NCBI RefSeq assembly: GCF_024622045.1 | Contig: NZ_JANKBP010000012.1 | Strand: one strand, 5' to 3' | Origin: Rodentibacter caecimuris | GTDB taxonomy: Bacteria > Pseudomonadota > Gammaproteobacteria > Enterobacterales > Pasteurellaceae | DNA length: 64,000 nucleotides | Part shown: piece after piece, positions 36,055 through 45,193 of the stretch | How positions within the stretch are numbered: position 1 is the stretch's first letter | How the letters are laid out: each line of letters begins with the position of its first letter | Notes under the pieces: model-generated | Seen by the model: only the letters and a program-made list of their open reading frames with translations | Databases searched by the model: none | Told to the model about the DNA's origin: nothing | Translations under genes and position numbers: made by a program

Positions 36055-36443
36055 AACTTTGTAGATTGCCCTATTCGCCCCGATTATGTCCGCCCAAATC
36101 GTATTTTTCATAAACTCTCTAAGAATTGGCCGCACTTTTTGAGGTATTCATCTCATCAGACAGGAAAAATTGAGCCTGCTGTTGATGCTCTAAGTTATAG
36201 TTTAAACTTAATAAGGGGTAATCACGCAAAGTGTGGCGGTTTATGGTGAGTTTCAGATGATGTTCAAAGTACCAAAACAAGCGAATGGACGAAGGACGGT
36301 CGCCGGCCAGATTTACCTTATAGCTGGGGGACTTATAATGGGTACTCACAAAGCCTGCTACAATCCCAATGAAAACTCACCACATCAAAACTGTATCTCT
36401 CGCCGGTATCGAGAGTGTAGCGCTAGCCGAATTGAGTTGGTAT
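36055..36443 (-). pseudogene. Shredded vgrG remnant
   Basis: Read on the minus strand this matches pieces of the vgrG at 54052-56451. From 36443: the start codon has become ATA, then TQFG-stop-RYTLDTGERYSFDVVSF matches VgrG residues 2-22. Then STHY matches RTHY near residue 90. Then AGDRPSS..FWYFEHH and HTLRDYPLLSLNYNLEHQ match VgrG residues ~210-245. Then KSAANS-stop-RVYEKYD and GNL match KSAVNSPSVYEHYD..GN. So the start is lost, several hundred bases are deleted in two blocks, and stops are present. The sequence 5' of it resembles that ahead of the vgrG at 376. A near-uptake sequence (GCCGCACTT) lies inside. Confidence 0.88.
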
Positions 36444-36628
36444 AAATAATCCTTTATTTAATGTAAAACGTTGTAAGATAAAATATGTTTATTTTGCACA
36501 CAACTAAATAAAATAGTTATAGTGAATCGGAAATACTCCCCGTACATTTGTAATTTAAATCATGAGAGAATCTCTTCTCAGATGTACGTTTTATTTTAAA
36601 CAAACTTATCGATTAAATTTATAATAAA

Positions 36629-36668
36629 AAATCCGCACGCTAATATTAATTTTTCACATGCGGATTAA
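36629..36668 (-). terminator. Terminator after the YbhB-like gene
   Basis: AATCCGCA (about 36630-36637) pairs with TGCGGATT (36659-36666). A T run follows on the minus strand. Confidence 0.7.
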
Positions 36669-36683
36669 ACTAAAATGAGGTTT

Positions 36684-37337
36684 TTATTCAGAGTCATAAA
36701 CTCCAACTAAATAGGCTTGGGCAAGAATATGATCTTTCATTGCAAAATGTAGTTCATTAAATCTAAAACCCGGCTTTAAATTAAGTTTTTTATCCAATGC
36801 ATACACATATAATTCATAGCGATGGGGTTTATTTGGCGGAGCCATTCCGCCATATCCGGAGGCCTCTGCAATAGATAGATTATTTAATTTACTTGCCCAA
36901 CTATTTGCGCCCTGAACAAAATCTTTTGCCGAAATACTTTCGTTTTCTGCAACTGAAGCACGCTCCAGATCAGCAATTAGCCAATGAGTCCACACAAACC
37001 CGGCAACTTCGGCGGCATCTTTATCTTCAAAAACAACCGCAAAGGATTTAGTATTTTTCGGTGCATTTTTAATTTCAAAGGGAATTGAGTATGACGGCAT
37101 ACCGTTTACGGTAAATTGCGTTCCCCGTTTACCGTATTTATCGTTGAATTTCCCATTTACAATAGCAGAACTGGTTACTTGCATCACATTTTCTTTTTGC
37201 ATCATAGTCCGATTTACCGGTTTATCCTTCATCATTGATTGAGCATAACCGGATTGAGGAAATATTGCTAAAGAAAAAGTCATCAAGCCGATAAGTTTAA
37301 TTAGCGTTGTCATAGAATATGACTTTATATTTTTCAT
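36684..37337 (-). CDS. Periplasmic YbhB/YbcL-family (PEBP, Raf-kinase-inhibitor-like) protein
   Basis: 217 residues. A signal peptide covers about 1-32 (ends near GYAQS), so the protein is exported. The PEBP fold is shown by PSYSIPFEIKNAPKNTKSF, FVWTHWLIAD and GGMAPPNKPHRYELYVYAL, where the PPNxPHRY segment forms the ligand pocket. The ligand and role of the bacterial members are unknown. AAGGAGA precedes the ATG at 37337. It is a single gene between the tad operon terminator and the vgrG remnant. Confidence 0.88.
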   Translation of the reverse strand: MKNIKSYSMTTLIKLIGLMTFSLAIFPQSGYAQSMMKDKPVNRTMMQKENVMQVTSSAIVNGKFNDKYGKRGTQFTVNGMPSYSIPFEIKNAPKNTKSFAVVFEDKDAAEVAGFVWTHWLIADLERASVAENESISAKDFVQGANSWASKLNNLSIAEASGYGGMAPPNKPHRYELYVYALDKKLNLKPGFRFNELHFAMKDHILAQAYLVGVYDSE

Positions 37338-37458
37338 ACATCTCCTTAAATATCACGAAAAGTTTATCTAATACCAAAAATTATTGGCATTTATTTAGAC
37401 GTATAAAAATCGCTATTCTGACATATTTTTAATCAAAAATCAGATCTATTTAAATATA

Positions 37459-37500
37459 AAAAAATAACTCAATCCATAAAATGGATTGAGTTATTTTTAA
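37459..37500 (-). terminator. Terminator after the tad operon
   Basis: A 17-bp perfect stem, 37461-37477 with 37481-37497, has a 3-base loop and A/T runs on both sides. It is 81 bases after the tadG stop. Confidence 0.92.
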
Positions 37501-37580
37501 TAAAATTAAATTTATATTGCTATTTTCTTAATACTCAAAAAAGAAAACTCGGTTTACAAAAATTTAATCAAAGGAAGATA

Positions 37581-39164
37581 TTAAAAACTTGGTTTTTTAG
37601 ATGAAGATCGACCAACCTCTTCTTCTATTCCGATGATTTGCTTAAAGCTCTCAAGTAATTCTTTCTCATTATTAGCTTGATAATAATGTTCACCAACACA
37701 TTTTTTCCACGCTCTCACTTGATTAGCCGGCGGATTAAATCCGAAAGCAACAAAACCAATACGGGTAGGCTGTTTTCTCTGTGATGGATCTTGTAATGAA
37801 TCTACTTGGTTACGTATAGCCTCACACATTCCTCCGTCTAATAAGCGAATTAATGTCTGATCGGTAGGACGATTATCCATTCCATCTGATAAAACTAGCA
37901 TAACTCTCTGAGTGTTTGATCCTAATTTTGACGGTTCTGCGTTGGGGTTTGTATTCTTATCCATCATAATGTTTGCCCCTATAATCATACCAGAACTTGC
38001 AGCCGTACCTCCTTTAGGATAGAGCCTTTTTAATATTTCCATAATATTCCTTTTATCTTGACTAAACCAAGCTTGAGTTGTTTGTTTTCCTTCATTCCCA
38101 CCTAAGCAATATCTTCCATTGTTAAAAGTTAGGCTATAGTTGATTTTTGATCCGTTAAAAGAATATATCTGATCGATCGTTCTTCGTACATCTAAATACC
38201 GGTTAAAATCTTTCATATCCCAGTCGTACTCCAAAAGTTGTTTTTTTATTCTAGACTCTAAACGACTATTTCCATAATATGGTAATACACAGCTAGATTC
38301 ACCTCTTTGTTTAGCTCCTGCAGCGAATGCTGTAAAGCCGATTCGATTAAAAGGACTGACTTTTTCCGGTGCTTTCGGAGGTAGTAAAATATCCTGAATA
38401 TTTCCGACCACACGTCTTAAAATATTAATTTTGCTCTGAGGATCATTATCTTTCTCCTTTCTACCTTGCGTGTCTTCTCCAACACGATCCAACATAGAGC
38501 CGGAAAAATCCAGAACTAACATTAGTTCAACCGGGATTGCTCCTTTTTCTTTAACCGCATAGGTTTTTCCCGAACCAATCTCCGTTCGCCCCACTTTTAA
38601 TAAACTTTGATCAAGCGCTGATTGTCCCCAAGGTAGCCAAAATTGGCGATCGACACTTCCTTGTACGGAACAGGTAACAAATTCTTTACGAACATAAGGA
38701 TTTTCTTGCTTCTCTTTTTTCTCACAGGCATAGTCAAAATCCTTTGTGATAATTACCGGTTTTGATTTTACATTTCCCGCTCCCGACTTATCCGAACGTA
38801 AATAGTATTCGGCTATACCGTGAACCAATTCCAAATTTCGTTTATGTTGTTGGGCTGCAAATTTCCCACCTTCTCCCGCTTTCGCAATTTCTTCCTTACT
38901 TGGATTCTGCCGTTTCACATCAGAATGTGCCTTATTCTCCCTTTCTCCGTTATTTTCGGCCACTAAAACTAATGCGCCCTGATCCGTAGCCTGAGCTAAT
39001 CTGGCTTTATCCAATAAAATACCGGAACCGTCCACGGCAAAGCTGATAAGAAATAATAATGGAAATGCTAACAATGCGGTCATTACTGCATAGACCCCGC
39101 TTTCATCGGAATAAAAACGTTTCAATGCTTGGTAGCAATAAACAATTAAATCTTTTTTTCTCAT
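37581..39164 (-). CDS. tadG: Tad pilus assembly protein TadG (von Willebrand domain)
   Basis: 527 residues. A Tad-like N-terminal segment (GVYAVMTALLAFPLLFLISFAVDGSG, broken here by its own membrane helix at about 25-45) anchors it. A von Willebrand factor A domain follows, with the metal-site motif LDFSGSM near residue 217 and LVLSDGMDN later. TadG is needed for surface assembly or display of Flp pili. Last gene of the operon; AAAGG precedes the ATG. Confidence 0.9.
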   Translation of the reverse strand: MRKKDLIVYCYQALKRFYSDESGVYAVMTALLAFPLLFLISFAVDGSGILLDKARLAQATDQGALVLVAENNGERENKAHSDVKRQNPSKEEIAKAGEGGKFAAQQHKRNLELVHGIAEYYLRSDKSGAGNVKSKPVIITKDFDYACEKKEKQENPYVRKEFVTCSVQGSVDRQFWLPWGQSALDQSLLKVGRTEIGSGKTYAVKEKGAIPVELMLVLDFSGSMLDRVGEDTQGRKEKDNDPQSKINILRRVVGNIQDILLPPKAPEKVSPFNRIGFTAFAAGAKQRGESSCVLPYYGNSRLESRIKKQLLEYDWDMKDFNRYLDVRRTIDQIYSFNGSKINYSLTFNNGRYCLGGNEGKQTTQAWFSQDKRNIMEILKRLYPKGGTAASSGMIIGANIMMDKNTNPNAEPSKLGSNTQRVMLVLSDGMDNRPTDQTLIRLLDGGMCEAIRNQVDSLQDPSQRKQPTRIGFVAFGFNPPANQVRAWKKCVGEHYYQANNEKELLESFKQIIGIEEEVGRSSSKKPSF

Positions 39165-39179
39165 AAAATTACCTTTAAA

Positions 39180-39731
39180 TTAGCGGGAAACCGAGAATGA
39201 TGATGAACGAATCATCCCCCATGATTGATTAGCTTTATCTAACAGTAATGCTTTAAAGAAACTGTTTGTTTCGACACAAAGGGTAACTTGATAAAGAGGG
39301 ATTTTTCTTTCATTATTAATTTCCGAGCGCGGTGATAACTGACTCAGCTCATCAATTTTCCGATAAGGTTTGCATTGGGATGAATTTCGCTTTGAGCTTG
39401 AATTACCTTCCTGCCAATGCTCTAACACGATATATAGGTCTTTCTTGCTTTCTTTATCTCCATAAACCAAACGCTTAGCCAATTGTTCAAACTCTTTTAA
39501 ATCTTGATCATTAATTCGGGCTTCTCTGTCATATAATTGCGTGCGTTCACGCAAAATATTCACTAATGAATAAGAAACATTATCTAATTTTCCCATTGTA
39601 GAGCGTATAATCACCAAATCGGCCAAAAAAGCGAAGATAAAAGCCAAAAAAATTAGCATGAATACAAACTCAATACTGACCGAACCTCTATTATTTCGAT
39701 AAAATTTATTAATTAAATTGCGATCTTTCAT
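39180..39731 (-). CDS. tadF: Tad pilus minor pseudopilin TadF
   Basis: 183 residues. The start is MKDRNLINKFYRNNRG, with prepilin-like cleavage after RG and then SVSIEF plus a hydrophobic helix; the conserved Glu sits five residues after the cleavage. TadV should process it. I chose the ATG at 39731 (AGGA ahead), which overlaps the tadE end by 23 bases; a longer in-frame start at 39821 lies well inside tadE. Confidence 0.9.
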   Translation of the reverse strand: MKDRNLINKFYRNNRGSVSIEFVFMLIFLAFIFAFLADLVIIRSTMGKLDNVSYSLVNILRERTQLYDREARINDQDLKEFEQLAKRLVYGDKESKKDLYIVLEHWQEGNSSSKRNSSQCKPYRKIDELSQLSPRSEINNERKIPLYQVTLCVETNSFFKALLLDKANQSWGMIRSSSFSVSR

Positions 39732-40266
39732 ATTCCTGTACCACAACAAATTCTCTATTAAGTAGCGATCGAGTCCAAGATTTAGGAAAAAATGGTAACG
39801 GAACCAAAAATTCATAATCATAACGTAAAGAATACCGAGCTAACGTTGCATCCATACCATTAGGGGAAATCAATTTTCCATCATTACCGATTTTAGGTTG
39901 CCTAAATTTTTCATCTAATAATGCGGAAATACAACTGCGTCCAGTATCACAATCTACATATTTAACACTAATATCAAAATCGTTCTTTTGGAGCTGGGCC
40001 AAATATCCAATGGTCGATTCACCTTGTAATTTTCGTTGTTCTTTCAATGCTTTTCTAAATACATCTTCATAGTTTCCCGTACTGTTTAGATTTTCATTTT
40101 TTGCGATTCTGACACTTTCCGCAATAGCCAGATCCCAATATGAGGTAACAATAGTTAAACGACAAAATTCCAAAATAAGCACGACCACGAAAAAATACAA
40201 CGCAACGGTAAAACTAAATTCAACACTAGAAACACCCTTTATATTAGATAAAAATTTTCTCATCAT
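39709..40266 (-). CDS. tadE: Tad pilus minor pseudopilin TadE
   Basis: 185 residues. MMRKFLSNIKG-VSSVEFSF shows the class IVb prepilin-like pattern: basic leader, Gly at the cut, Glu five residues on, then a hydrophobic helix (17-38). The two adjacent ATG codons at the start are both possible. It lies 17 bases after tadD and overlaps tadF. Confidence 0.9.
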   Translation of the reverse strand: MMRKFLSNIKGVSSVEFSFTVALYFFVVVLILEFCRLTIVTSYWDLAIAESVRIAKNENLNSTGNYEDVFRKALKEQRKLQGESTIGYLAQLQKNDFDISVKYVDCDTGRSCISALLDEKFRQPKIGNDGKLISPNGMDATLARYSLRYDYEFLVPLPFFPKSWTRSLLNREFVVVQEYERSQFN

Positions 40267-40283
40267 CGGTTTCTATTTCCATA

Positions 40284-41045
40284 TTATTTAGCAACAACTT
40301 TAGAAAGGCGCTCCGTTTTCTTTAATGCTTCAATTAAATCATCAGGAGAAGTATTTAGACTCTCTTTAACAATAATGTTTCTGGCATAATCTATATCTCC
40401 ATATTTAATTAAGGCAAAAACTAAATTATGTAACAGACGCGGCTCTTTAATTCCGTTAAGATATTGAGGCAATAATAAAGAAACCGCATTATGATAATCT
40501 CCATTAATAACACTTAACATAGATAAATTATTAATTGCTGTCACATCATCAATAAATAGTTCACGTGCTTTTTGAATATTTGTATGTGCATCCTTTAATC
40601 TCCCCAATTGTGCCAAAGCAATTCCTCTTAAATTATAAGCCTCACCATTTCTAGGAGATGTTGATAATATCGAATCAGATGTACTTACCGCATCATTATA
40701 TTTTTTCAATTGAATAAAATTCTTAACTTGTAAGATTTTCGATTTTTCAGTTAATGGATTATTCATATTGAGCAATGGCTCCAAATAAAGTAAAGAGGAC
40801 TCACTGTCACCATTTAAATAATAGTTATTTGCTAATTTATATCGAACCATTGGATCTTCATTATCTTTTAAAACATCACGATAAAGAGAAATTAAAGAAC
40901 TATAGTTTTTAGTACTTTCATACAAAATTTCTCTGGATTGAATATTTTCAGGTGTTAATTCACCTTTATTTGGCAATAAAACTGAGCAACCTGTTAAGAA
41001 AAGGAGCGATACACAAAATAATACATTTTTGAATTTAGAAAACAT
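40284..41045 (-). CDS. tadD: Tad pilus pilotin-like lipoprotein TadD (TPR)
   Basis: 253 residues. The lipoprotein signal MFSKFKNVLFCVSLLFLTGC places the lipidated Cys at residue 20. The rest is a run of tetratricopeptide-like helices (for example NGEAYNLRGIALAQLGRLKDA). TadD helps the RcpA secretin reach and assemble in the outer membrane. It overlaps the end of tadC by 11 bases. Confidence 0.9.
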   Translation of the reverse strand: MFSKFKNVLFCVSLLFLTGCSVLLPNKGELTPENIQSREILYESTKNYSSLISLYRDVLKDNEDPMVRYKLANNYYLNGDSESSLLYLEPLLNMNNPLTEKSKILQVKNFIQLKKYNDAVSTSDSILSTSPRNGEAYNLRGIALAQLGRLKDAHTNIQKARELFIDDVTAINNLSMLSVINGDYHNAVSLLLPQYLNGIKEPRLLHNLVFALIKYGDIDYARNIIVKESLNTSPDDLIEALKKTERLSKVVAK

Positions 41046-41352
41046 TTGGAAATACCCTCATTACACCTGGTGCTAAAATTAAAATGATAATTGGAAACAT
41101 AATAAAAAGAATTAACGGAACACTCATTTTTGCTGCTAATGTTCCTAATTTTTCTTCTATTGCTAATAATTGCAATTCACGGATATCCGTGGATAATTGG
41201 GTTAATTGAGAATAAATCGAAGAACCAAAATTTAAACTCTGCTGTAAGACGGTACAAAACATTCTTATTTCTACCGTAGGTAGAGAAATAGAAAGATCTT
41301 GTAATGCTTGTGAAAGCCCTGTAATTTCTGATTTACGAATTATTCTCAACAT
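41035..41352 (-). CDS. tadC: TadC, C-terminal part (split gene)
   Basis: 105 residues. It begins MLRIIRKSEITGLSQALQDLS and holds the second half of the GspF-like domain plus the last membrane helix (about 78-98, LFIMFPIIILILAPGVM). It continues the protein that stops at 41333, one frame over; the pieces overlap by 20 bases. The ATG at 41352 lies where the frames cross, so it could re-initiate after the upstream stop. Together the parts give about 280 codons, as for an intact TadC. Confidence 0.8.
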   Translation of the reverse strand: MLRIIRKSEITGLSQALQDLSISLPTVEIRMFCTVLQQSLNFGSSIYSQLTQLSTDIRELQLLAIEEKLGTLAAKMSVPLILFIMFPIIILILAPGVMRVFPNVF

Positions 41353-41875
41353 AAGTTAAATCTGAATTTAACTTTTTAAAATCTGTCGCTACCTGCTTTA
41401 ATGCTGCATCTATACTGATTCCCGTTTGAACCTGCACAGCAACCAGATCAATAAAGCCTGGCAAATCTGCCATGATTTTTTTAATCTTATTCTTTAAAAT
41501 AAAGTTAGTTAAAATACTAGGTATGAGAATAATAAAAGAGACAATTAACGCCATACCAAGCGATAGATCCAATGATTTTTTATCTAGATTAAATAAATAA
41601 TAAATACCTATCCCAAGAAAAATAAAAAGTAACTTAACTTTAATATTTTTATCAATAATCCCTAATGTGTTAAGAATAGGGTTATTGTTAATCAGTAATA
41701 ATTCAAGTTCAACTTGCTGCTTTGATTTTCCGTTATTAGATTCTTCGGCTCTTTTATTTTTCGGCGTTTCCCCTGCTATAACCCTCTTATTTTTCTCTAA
41801 TCTATTTTTATGCGACAATGCAAAAATTAAGATAAAAATACTTAACAATATTAAGCAGAAATAAAATAGGAACAT
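41333..41875 (-). CDS. tadC: TadC, N-terminal part (split gene)
   Basis: 180 residues from the ATG at 41875, which overlaps the tadB stop as TAATG. TadC is an inner-membrane platform protein of the GspF class, paired with TadB. This part has membrane helices near the start and at about 85-135, and the first half of the GspF domain (IMADLPGFIDLVAVQVQTGIS). After DLTYV it runs into ENNS and a stop, while the next frame continues with LRIIRKSEI. A net shift of +1 (or -2) base is needed to join the parts. Sequencing error is possible. Confidence 0.8.
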   Translation of the reverse strand: MFLFYFCLILLSIFILIFALSHKNRLEKNKRVIAGETPKNKRAEESNNGKSKQQVELELLLINNNPILNTLGIIDKNIKVKLLFIFLGIGIYYLFNLDKKSLDLSLGMALIVSFIILIPSILTNFILKNKIKKIMADLPGFIDLVAVQVQTGISIDAALKQVATDFKKLNSDLTYVENNS

Positions 41876-42759
41876 TATGTTGCCCTCCTCATTAACCACC
41901 AAATAACCATCATCCCTAACAATTCACTACCGAATACATAATATAAAATCCAGCGACCACTAGGGTTATTAATTAAAAAGTCAAAGTTTTCAGGCATAAA
42001 AAATTGCATAAAAAGGAAAAAACCGATTGGAAAACATCCGACAATCAGAGCGGAGATTCTTGCTTCCGATGTCATTGCCTTCTTTTTCTTTTCCATCTTC
42101 TTGGTATCTACAATTAATCTTCCTAAACGATTTATTACTTCTCGAATTTGTCCGCCTCTTGATAAGTTTGTGCGAATAATAATGATGAAATAATAAAATT
42201 CTTTATAAGGATAACGAATATAGCTATCATCAAATACTGCAACCGGATCTTCACCAATCGATAATCTTCTATGGATATTTCTAAATTCATTACCCAACGG
42301 ACCCGGCAAATCTTTACCACAGCGCTCTAACGCTTGTAAAAGTCCCGCGCCCGCACTGATCGCAGAATTTAAAATTTGAATAACATCAGGAAAGACTTCT
42401 GTGAACATTTTCTTATTTCTACGCTGCCCTAAATACCAAACCGAGAAAATAAAGAGAACACTAAAAATCAAACAAAAAATCAATCTATCAATTTTTATAT
42501 ACAATATATTTAAATAGAAAAATGAAATAAATATTAGAAAACTAATAAAAATATTACAGACTAACTTTTGTTTATCTCCGATAGTAAAATAATATAGCCA
42601 CAAATGTATTTTATTTTTTAGCTCTTCCAATACATTTTTAATACTGTTTTTACTATATTCTTTTTCATTTATTTTTTTACTCGTTGCCGTCCAACTAATC
42701 GCGGTATATAAAAGTAATAAAAAACCGAAAGAGAGGATACTGTAATAGAGTAAGTTAAT
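41875..42759 (-). CDS. tadB: Tad pilus inner-membrane platform protein TadB, apparent ATT start
   Basis: 294 residues if read from the ATT at 42757-42759, directly after the tadA stop and 8-9 bases after AGGAAGAG. The N-terminal stretch INLLYYSILSFGFLLLYTAI is a membrane helix typical of TadB and would be lost with the first standard start (TTG at 42630, 251 residues). The GspF domain follows (FPDVIQILNSAISAGAGLLQAL), and further membrane helices end the protein. No ATG, GTG or TTG exists in this frame between the tadA stop and 42630. A single T-to-G change would make ATG. Confidence 0.82.
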   Translation of the reverse strand: MNLLYYSILSFGFLLLLYTAISWTATSKKINEKEYSKNSIKNVLEELKNKIHLWLYYFTIGDKQKLVCNIFISFLIFISFFYLNILYIKIDRLIFCLIFSVLFIFSVWYLGQRRNKKMFTEVFPDVIQILNSAISAGAGLLQALERCGKDLPGPLGNEFRNIHRRLSIGEDPVAVFDDSYIRYPYKEFYYFIIIIRTNLSRGGQIREVINRLGRLIVDTKKMEKKKKAMTSEARISALIVGCFPIGFFLFMQFFMPENFDFLINNPSGRWILYYVFGSELLGMMVIWWLMRRAT

Positions 42760-44040
42760 TTAGTTCTCTTCCTCAAAAATACTTTGCAATTGTTCACTTA
42801 AATTAAACACTTGAGCATTTTGATAAACAATTGAACGGGTTAATAAACCATGAGAAACAAACTCACCAATAATCTTTCCGTTAGCGTCACGGTATTTACT
42901 CGGCTTATAGGAGAAAATATCTTGTAAGATAATCTGACCGTTTTCCATGCCCATTAATTCGGTAATGTTCATAATTTTTCTTGAACCGTCATTCAAACGA
43001 GAAGCTTGCACAATAATATTGACAGCAGAAGAAATATTACGGCGAATGGCTTCAAGCGGTAATGAAGCATTAGACATCATAACCATACTTTCCAAACGCG
43101 CTAGCGCATCACGCGGGCTATTGGCATGGAGCGTGGACATTGAGCCGTCATGCCCTGTATTCATTGCTTGCAACATTTGGAAGGCCTCCGCCCCACGGCA
43201 TTCTCCGACGATAATTCTCTCCGGTCTCATCCGCAATGCGTTAATCACCAAATCCTGCATCGTTACTTCACCGGTATGTTCTACACCGGCAAGTCGGGTT
43301 TCTAAACGCACAACATGCGGTTGATTTAAACGTAATTCCGCGGTGTCTTCTAACGTGATAACCCTTTCCTGATGAGAAATATAATTGGATAGTGCATTTA
43401 ATAACGTGGTTTTTCCCGAACCTGTTCCGCCGGAAACAATAATGTTTATTCGAGATCTGGCAGCAATAATAAGAAAATTAGCCATATCAAGCGTCATAGA
43501 TCCATAATTAACCAACTCTTGTAAGGTTTTTTTCTCTTTACTAAATTTTCGAATAGAGATTGAGGTACCATCCAATGCAATGGGGGGAATAACAACATTT
43601 AAACGGCTACCGTCCGGAAGTCGAGAATCAACCAGAGGACTACCGTCATCAATACGGCGCCCAACTCTTGCGACTAAGCGTCTGGCTATATCGGTTAACT
43701 GCCCGTTATCAATAAAAACTTTATCCGTTTTTTCTAAAATACCGGAACGTTCAACCCAAATATTATTAGGCCCGTTAACCAAAATATCATTAACGCCGTC
43801 ATCGTTCATTAAATCGCGTAACGGCCCGTATCCTTCAATTTCATCAGCAATCATTCCCGCAATCATCATAAGGTCAGATGAAGTAATATACATATTATGA
43901 GTTGCCGTAACTTGATTAACTATTTGAACAAGTTCATTAATCAATTTATCTCTTTCATGCTGAATCTCATCAATTTTCTCAATATCAAGATTACTTAACA
44001 CTTCACTTCGGAGAAAACTTTGCTGTTCTTTATTTAACAT
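42760..44040 (-). CDS. tadA: Tad pilus secretion ATPase TadA
   Basis: 426 residues. The hexameric ATPase powers pilus assembly and retraction. The type II/IV secretion ATPase domain has Walker A IIVSGGTGSGKTTLLNAL near residue 205, the Asp box (VITLEDTAELRL), Walker B and the His box (GSMSTLHANSPRDALAR). AAGGAAG precedes the ATG; its stop is immediately followed by the tadB frame. Confidence 0.96.
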   Translation of the reverse strand: MLNKEQQSFLRSEVLSNLDIEKIDEIQHERDKLINELVQIVNQVTATHNMYITSSDLMMIAGMIADEIEGYGPLRDLMNDDGVNDILVNGPNNIWVERSGILEKTDKVFIDNGQLTDIARRLVARVGRRIDDGSPLVDSRLPDGSRLNVVIPPIALDGTSISIRKFSKEKKTLQELVNYGSMTLDMANFLIIAARSRINIIVSGGTGSGKTTLLNALSNYISHQERVITLEDTAELRLNQPHVVRLETRLAGVEHTGEVTMQDLVINALRMRPERIIVGECRGAEAFQMLQAMNTGHDGSMSTLHANSPRDALARLESMVMMSNASLPLEAIRRNISSAVNIIVQASRLNDGSRKIMNITELMGMENGQIILQDIFSYKPSKYRDANGKIIGEFVSHGLLTRSIVYQNAQVFNLSEQLQSIFEEEN

Positions 44041-44053
44041 TCTCTTCCTTTAT

Positions 44054-45178
44054 TTAACGATTAATGAATGATTTGACAAATGAAGAGAAAAAACCGCTTT
44101 TTTCTTTTGCTTTATTTCCTGTTCTAGAAACTGAGCCAATAACTTTCATCATTAATGTTTCAATTTCTTTACGGCCTTTTCGTCCTAAATTAACGGATAA
44201 AATATTTTTTATACCGATATTTTTCAATACAGGGATAACAGCATCAACTGGCGCGCCCAATAATGTTTCTATATCGGTTTTAACCATTAATTTAGACGTT
44301 TCCAATCTGCTGTCGGAAATACAAATAAAGGTTCGAATCGGCTTACCTTGCATATTTCTCATTCTTTCGCATTCTTCCAAAAATTGTTTTGCCACCCGCA
44401 AGGAAGCGATACGCCGCTCCACGATTAGTAGAAAATTATTACTATGTTCAAAAAATTTCGGCAGATCGTCTTTATTCACATTGAAAATCGGTTGATCATA
44501 AATAATAAAATTGTATTTATCGGTAACAGTCGTCGATAGGTCGGATGGTGCTCCGCTAAAAAGATCAAAATTATGGCTATATTCCACAATATCGCCCTGT
44601 AATTTCTTATCAAAAAGCAAATCCAAATCTTGCGATCCGTTTTTTCCTTGGGCTAATAAAACAGGCACTTTTTTATTTAATGCAATTTGATTAGCAATAT
44701 TCGAACTAATTAATGTAGCCCCAATTCCCCCCTTACAACTTAATACACTAACTTTCACTGTATTTCGTACTGTCGGAATATCCACGCCGACCGCAATATT
44801 TTCTACCATTTGGTTAATTTGAGAAGATGTGTGGAAATAAAGGATTCCTTTATTTAACAATTGTTGAGAAAGTGAAATAGAATCACTTTTTCCGATAACA
44901 CAACACCACACACTCTGTGGAATAATGCTATAAATCTTATCGGTAATAATTTTTGCATCATTCTCTTCTTCAAGATCAACAATAACGCCAAAAGTGTCCT
45001 CGTTTGAAATAGCAATATTAGAAATATCAAAGAGATTTTTATTAATTATTTCAATATTTTCTAATGCCCTTATTCGTAGCAGTTCCGCAATTCTTGTCGC
45101 CATATCCTTATCAGAGGAAATAACCACAATTTTACGCATATTGCCTGTGAGTATTTTTTCATTATCAAGTAACAGCAT
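44054..45178 (-). CDS. tadZ: Tad pilus localisation protein TadZ (ParA/MinD-like)
   Basis: 374 residues. The first ~120 resemble an atypical receiver domain; the rest is a MinD/ParA-type ATPase with a deviant Walker A (SCKGGIGATLISSNIA). In Aggregatibacter TadZ marks the cell pole where the pilus machine assembles. It lies 13 bases ahead of tadA. Confidence 0.9.
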   Translation of the reverse strand: MLLLDNEKILTGNMRKIVVISSDKDMATRIAELLRIRALENIEIINKNLFDISNIAISNEDTFGVIVDLEEENDAKIITDKIYSIIPQSVWCCVIGKSDSISLSQQLLNKGILYFHTSSQINQMVENIAVGVDIPTVRNTVKVSVLSCKGGIGATLISSNIANQIALNKKVPVLLAQGKNGSQDLDLLFDKKLQGDIVEYSHNFDLFSGAPSDLSTTVTDKYNFIIYDQPIFNVNKDDLPKFFEHSNNFLLIVERRIASLRVAKQFLEECERMRNMQGKPIRTFICISDSRLETSKLMVKTDIETLLGAPVDAVIPVLKNIGIKNILSVNLGRKGRKEIETLMMKVIGSVSRTGNKAKEKSGFFSSFVKSFINR

Positions 45179-45193
45179 AATTTAATTTCTCAC

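Noticed and set aside
41333..41380. Programmed ribosomal frameshift in tadC
   Set aside because: The TTTAAAAAG stretch looks slippery, but it is out of register for a classic -1 heptamer, and the gene needs a +1 shift. Mutation, assembly error or re-initiation is simpler.
41875..42630. TTG start for tadB at 42630
   Set aside because: It removes the N-terminal membrane helix, and no ribosome site lies ahead. The ATT at 42759 with AGGAAGAG fits better, though it is unusual.
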